A DNA stretch of 6,874 nt from positions 99,550 through 106,423 of the forward strand of contig NHGT02000011.1 of assembly GCA_002170005.2 (NCBI GenBank), written 5' to 3'. Below the pieces are notes generated by a model. That model worked only from the letters and a program-made list of their open reading frames with translations, was not told the DNA's origin and did not search any database. Shown piece after piece: positions 6,299-6,874 of the stretch; positions within the stretch are counted from its first letter, which is position 1, and every line of letters begins with the position of its first letter. The DNA is from a bacterium TMED144 (GTDB lineage Bacteria; Fidelibacterota; Marinisomatia; Marinisomatales; TCS55). The position numbers and the translations under genes are program-made.

Positions 6299-6874
6299 TT
6301 ATAATACTTCATTTGCCATTCTTTCTCCCTCTTCAATATCAACTCGCGTTAGTAAAAGTCCTCCCGCAATGAATAAAATTATAATAGAAACAATTCCAAG
6401 GCGAGGATTTCCTGTAACTAGTCCAACATAGCCCATCAAAGGAGGTCCTATTATGGCAGCGTATTTTCCAATCATATTAAAAAAACCGAAAAATTCAGCT
6501 GCTTTATCCTGGGGGATGATTCTAGTGTATATAGATCTGCTGAGTGACTGAATTCCTCCTTGAAAACAACCTATGGCTACTGCAATAACATAAATATGCC
6601 ATTCTTCTTGAACAAAATACGCAAATAGGCAGATCATGCAATATGCTCCAATAGCAAAATAAAGTGCTTTTTTTACACCCACCACTCTTGAAAAGCGATC
6701 ATATAAAAGTATTGCAGGAAAAGCAACAAACTGCACCAATAAAAGAAGAACTATGATAGTATTTGCACCATATCCTAAACTGACAGTGTAGTCAGCTGCC
6801 ATCCTGATGATGGTATCTACTCCGTCAATATAAAACCAATAGGCAAGTAGAAATGATCCTACCACTTTTAATTT
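6299..6874 (-). CDS. MFS transporter, UMF1/Atg22-like, C-terminal half, 5' end cut by window edge
   Basis: The frame is open to the last base: 191 residues are visible, corresponding to the second half of a 12-helix permease. A GTG at 6865 is in frame, but codons upstream of it remain open and a start there would leave only half a protein, so the gene begins outside the window. Six membrane segments can be placed at about residues 7-29, 38-60, 70-88, 94-112, 128-152 and 159-176 counted from the edge. AYWFYIDGVDTIIRMA at 11-26, QGGIQSLSRS at 105-114, and EFFGFFNMIGKYAAIIGP at 127-144 are characteristic of the UMF1 (Atg22-like) family, which includes YxiO-like proteins. The short acidic tail VDIEEGERMANEVL is typical of the inner-face C-terminus. 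The substrate is unknown for most bacterial members. It is the most upstream visible gene of the run leading to acs. Confidence 0.88.
   Translation of the reverse strand, partial: KLKVVGSFLLAYWFYIDGVDTIIRMAADYTVSLGYGANTIIVLLLLVQFVAFPAILLYDRFSRVVGVKKALYFAIGAYCMICLFAYFVQEEWHIYVIAVAIGCFQGGIQSLSRSIYTRIIPQDKAAEFFGFFNMIGKYAAIIGPPLMGYVGLVTGNPRLGIVSIIILFIAGGLLLTRVDIEEGERMANEVL

Noticed and set aside
6299..6865. A complete 188-aa transporter starting at GTG 6865
   Set aside because: The frame stays open upstream to the window edge, and the visible part matches only the second half of an MFS permease, so this is a truncated view of a longer gene.
1..6874. A hidden defence, mobile or biosynthetic system
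   Set aside because: All seven genes are accounted for. Six fall in common families, there are no transposase, integrase, toxin-antitoxin or repeat-array signatures, and the single unknown gene does not make a system by itself.

Overview
This is a compact, AT-rich stretch of ordinary bacterial chromosome. Seven protein genes fill nearly all of the 6.9 kb, with only about 160 nt between them. I see no RNA genes, insertion sequences, CRISPR arrays or prophage genes. The organism looks like a Gram-negative-type bacterium with a streamlined, low-GC genome, possibly marine. Most start codons lack a clear Shine-Dalgarno sequence, and the one secreted protein has a signal peptide ending in LWSQ. Together these lean weakly toward the FCB side (Marinimicrobia or Bacteroidota relatives). 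That placement is impressionistic and is not shown by any marker gene here.

Layout, read along the minus strand from the right edge: the C-terminal half of a major facilitator transporter of the UMF1/Atg22-like type (cut by the window edge); an acyl-CoA thioesterase of the YciA hotdog type; a secreted protein of unknown function with a C-terminal SH3-like segment; and acetyl-CoA synthetase (acs). Spacings of 32, -17 and 24 nt suggest one transcription unit. Next comes a single plus-strand gene, a small cupin, which ends one base from the end of acs. After a 102-nt divergent intergenic region, the minus strand resumes with leucyl aminopeptidase (pepA). One base after pepA, rmuC begins at a GTG; it is cut by the left edge.

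The genes do not form a recognisable new system. Acs makes acetyl-CoA from acetate, and the thioesterase hydrolyses acyl-CoAs, so these two touch the same CoA pool from opposite sides. PepA recycles peptides, and RmuC is a membrane-anchored DNA maintenance protein. The cupin and the secreted protein have no assignable substrate. The best leads for a second look are the secreted beta-rich protein inside the acs operon, 12-bp perfect palindromes in each of the three intergenic gaps, the 1-nt convergent junction between the cupin gene and acs, and the unusual pepA/rmuC junction.
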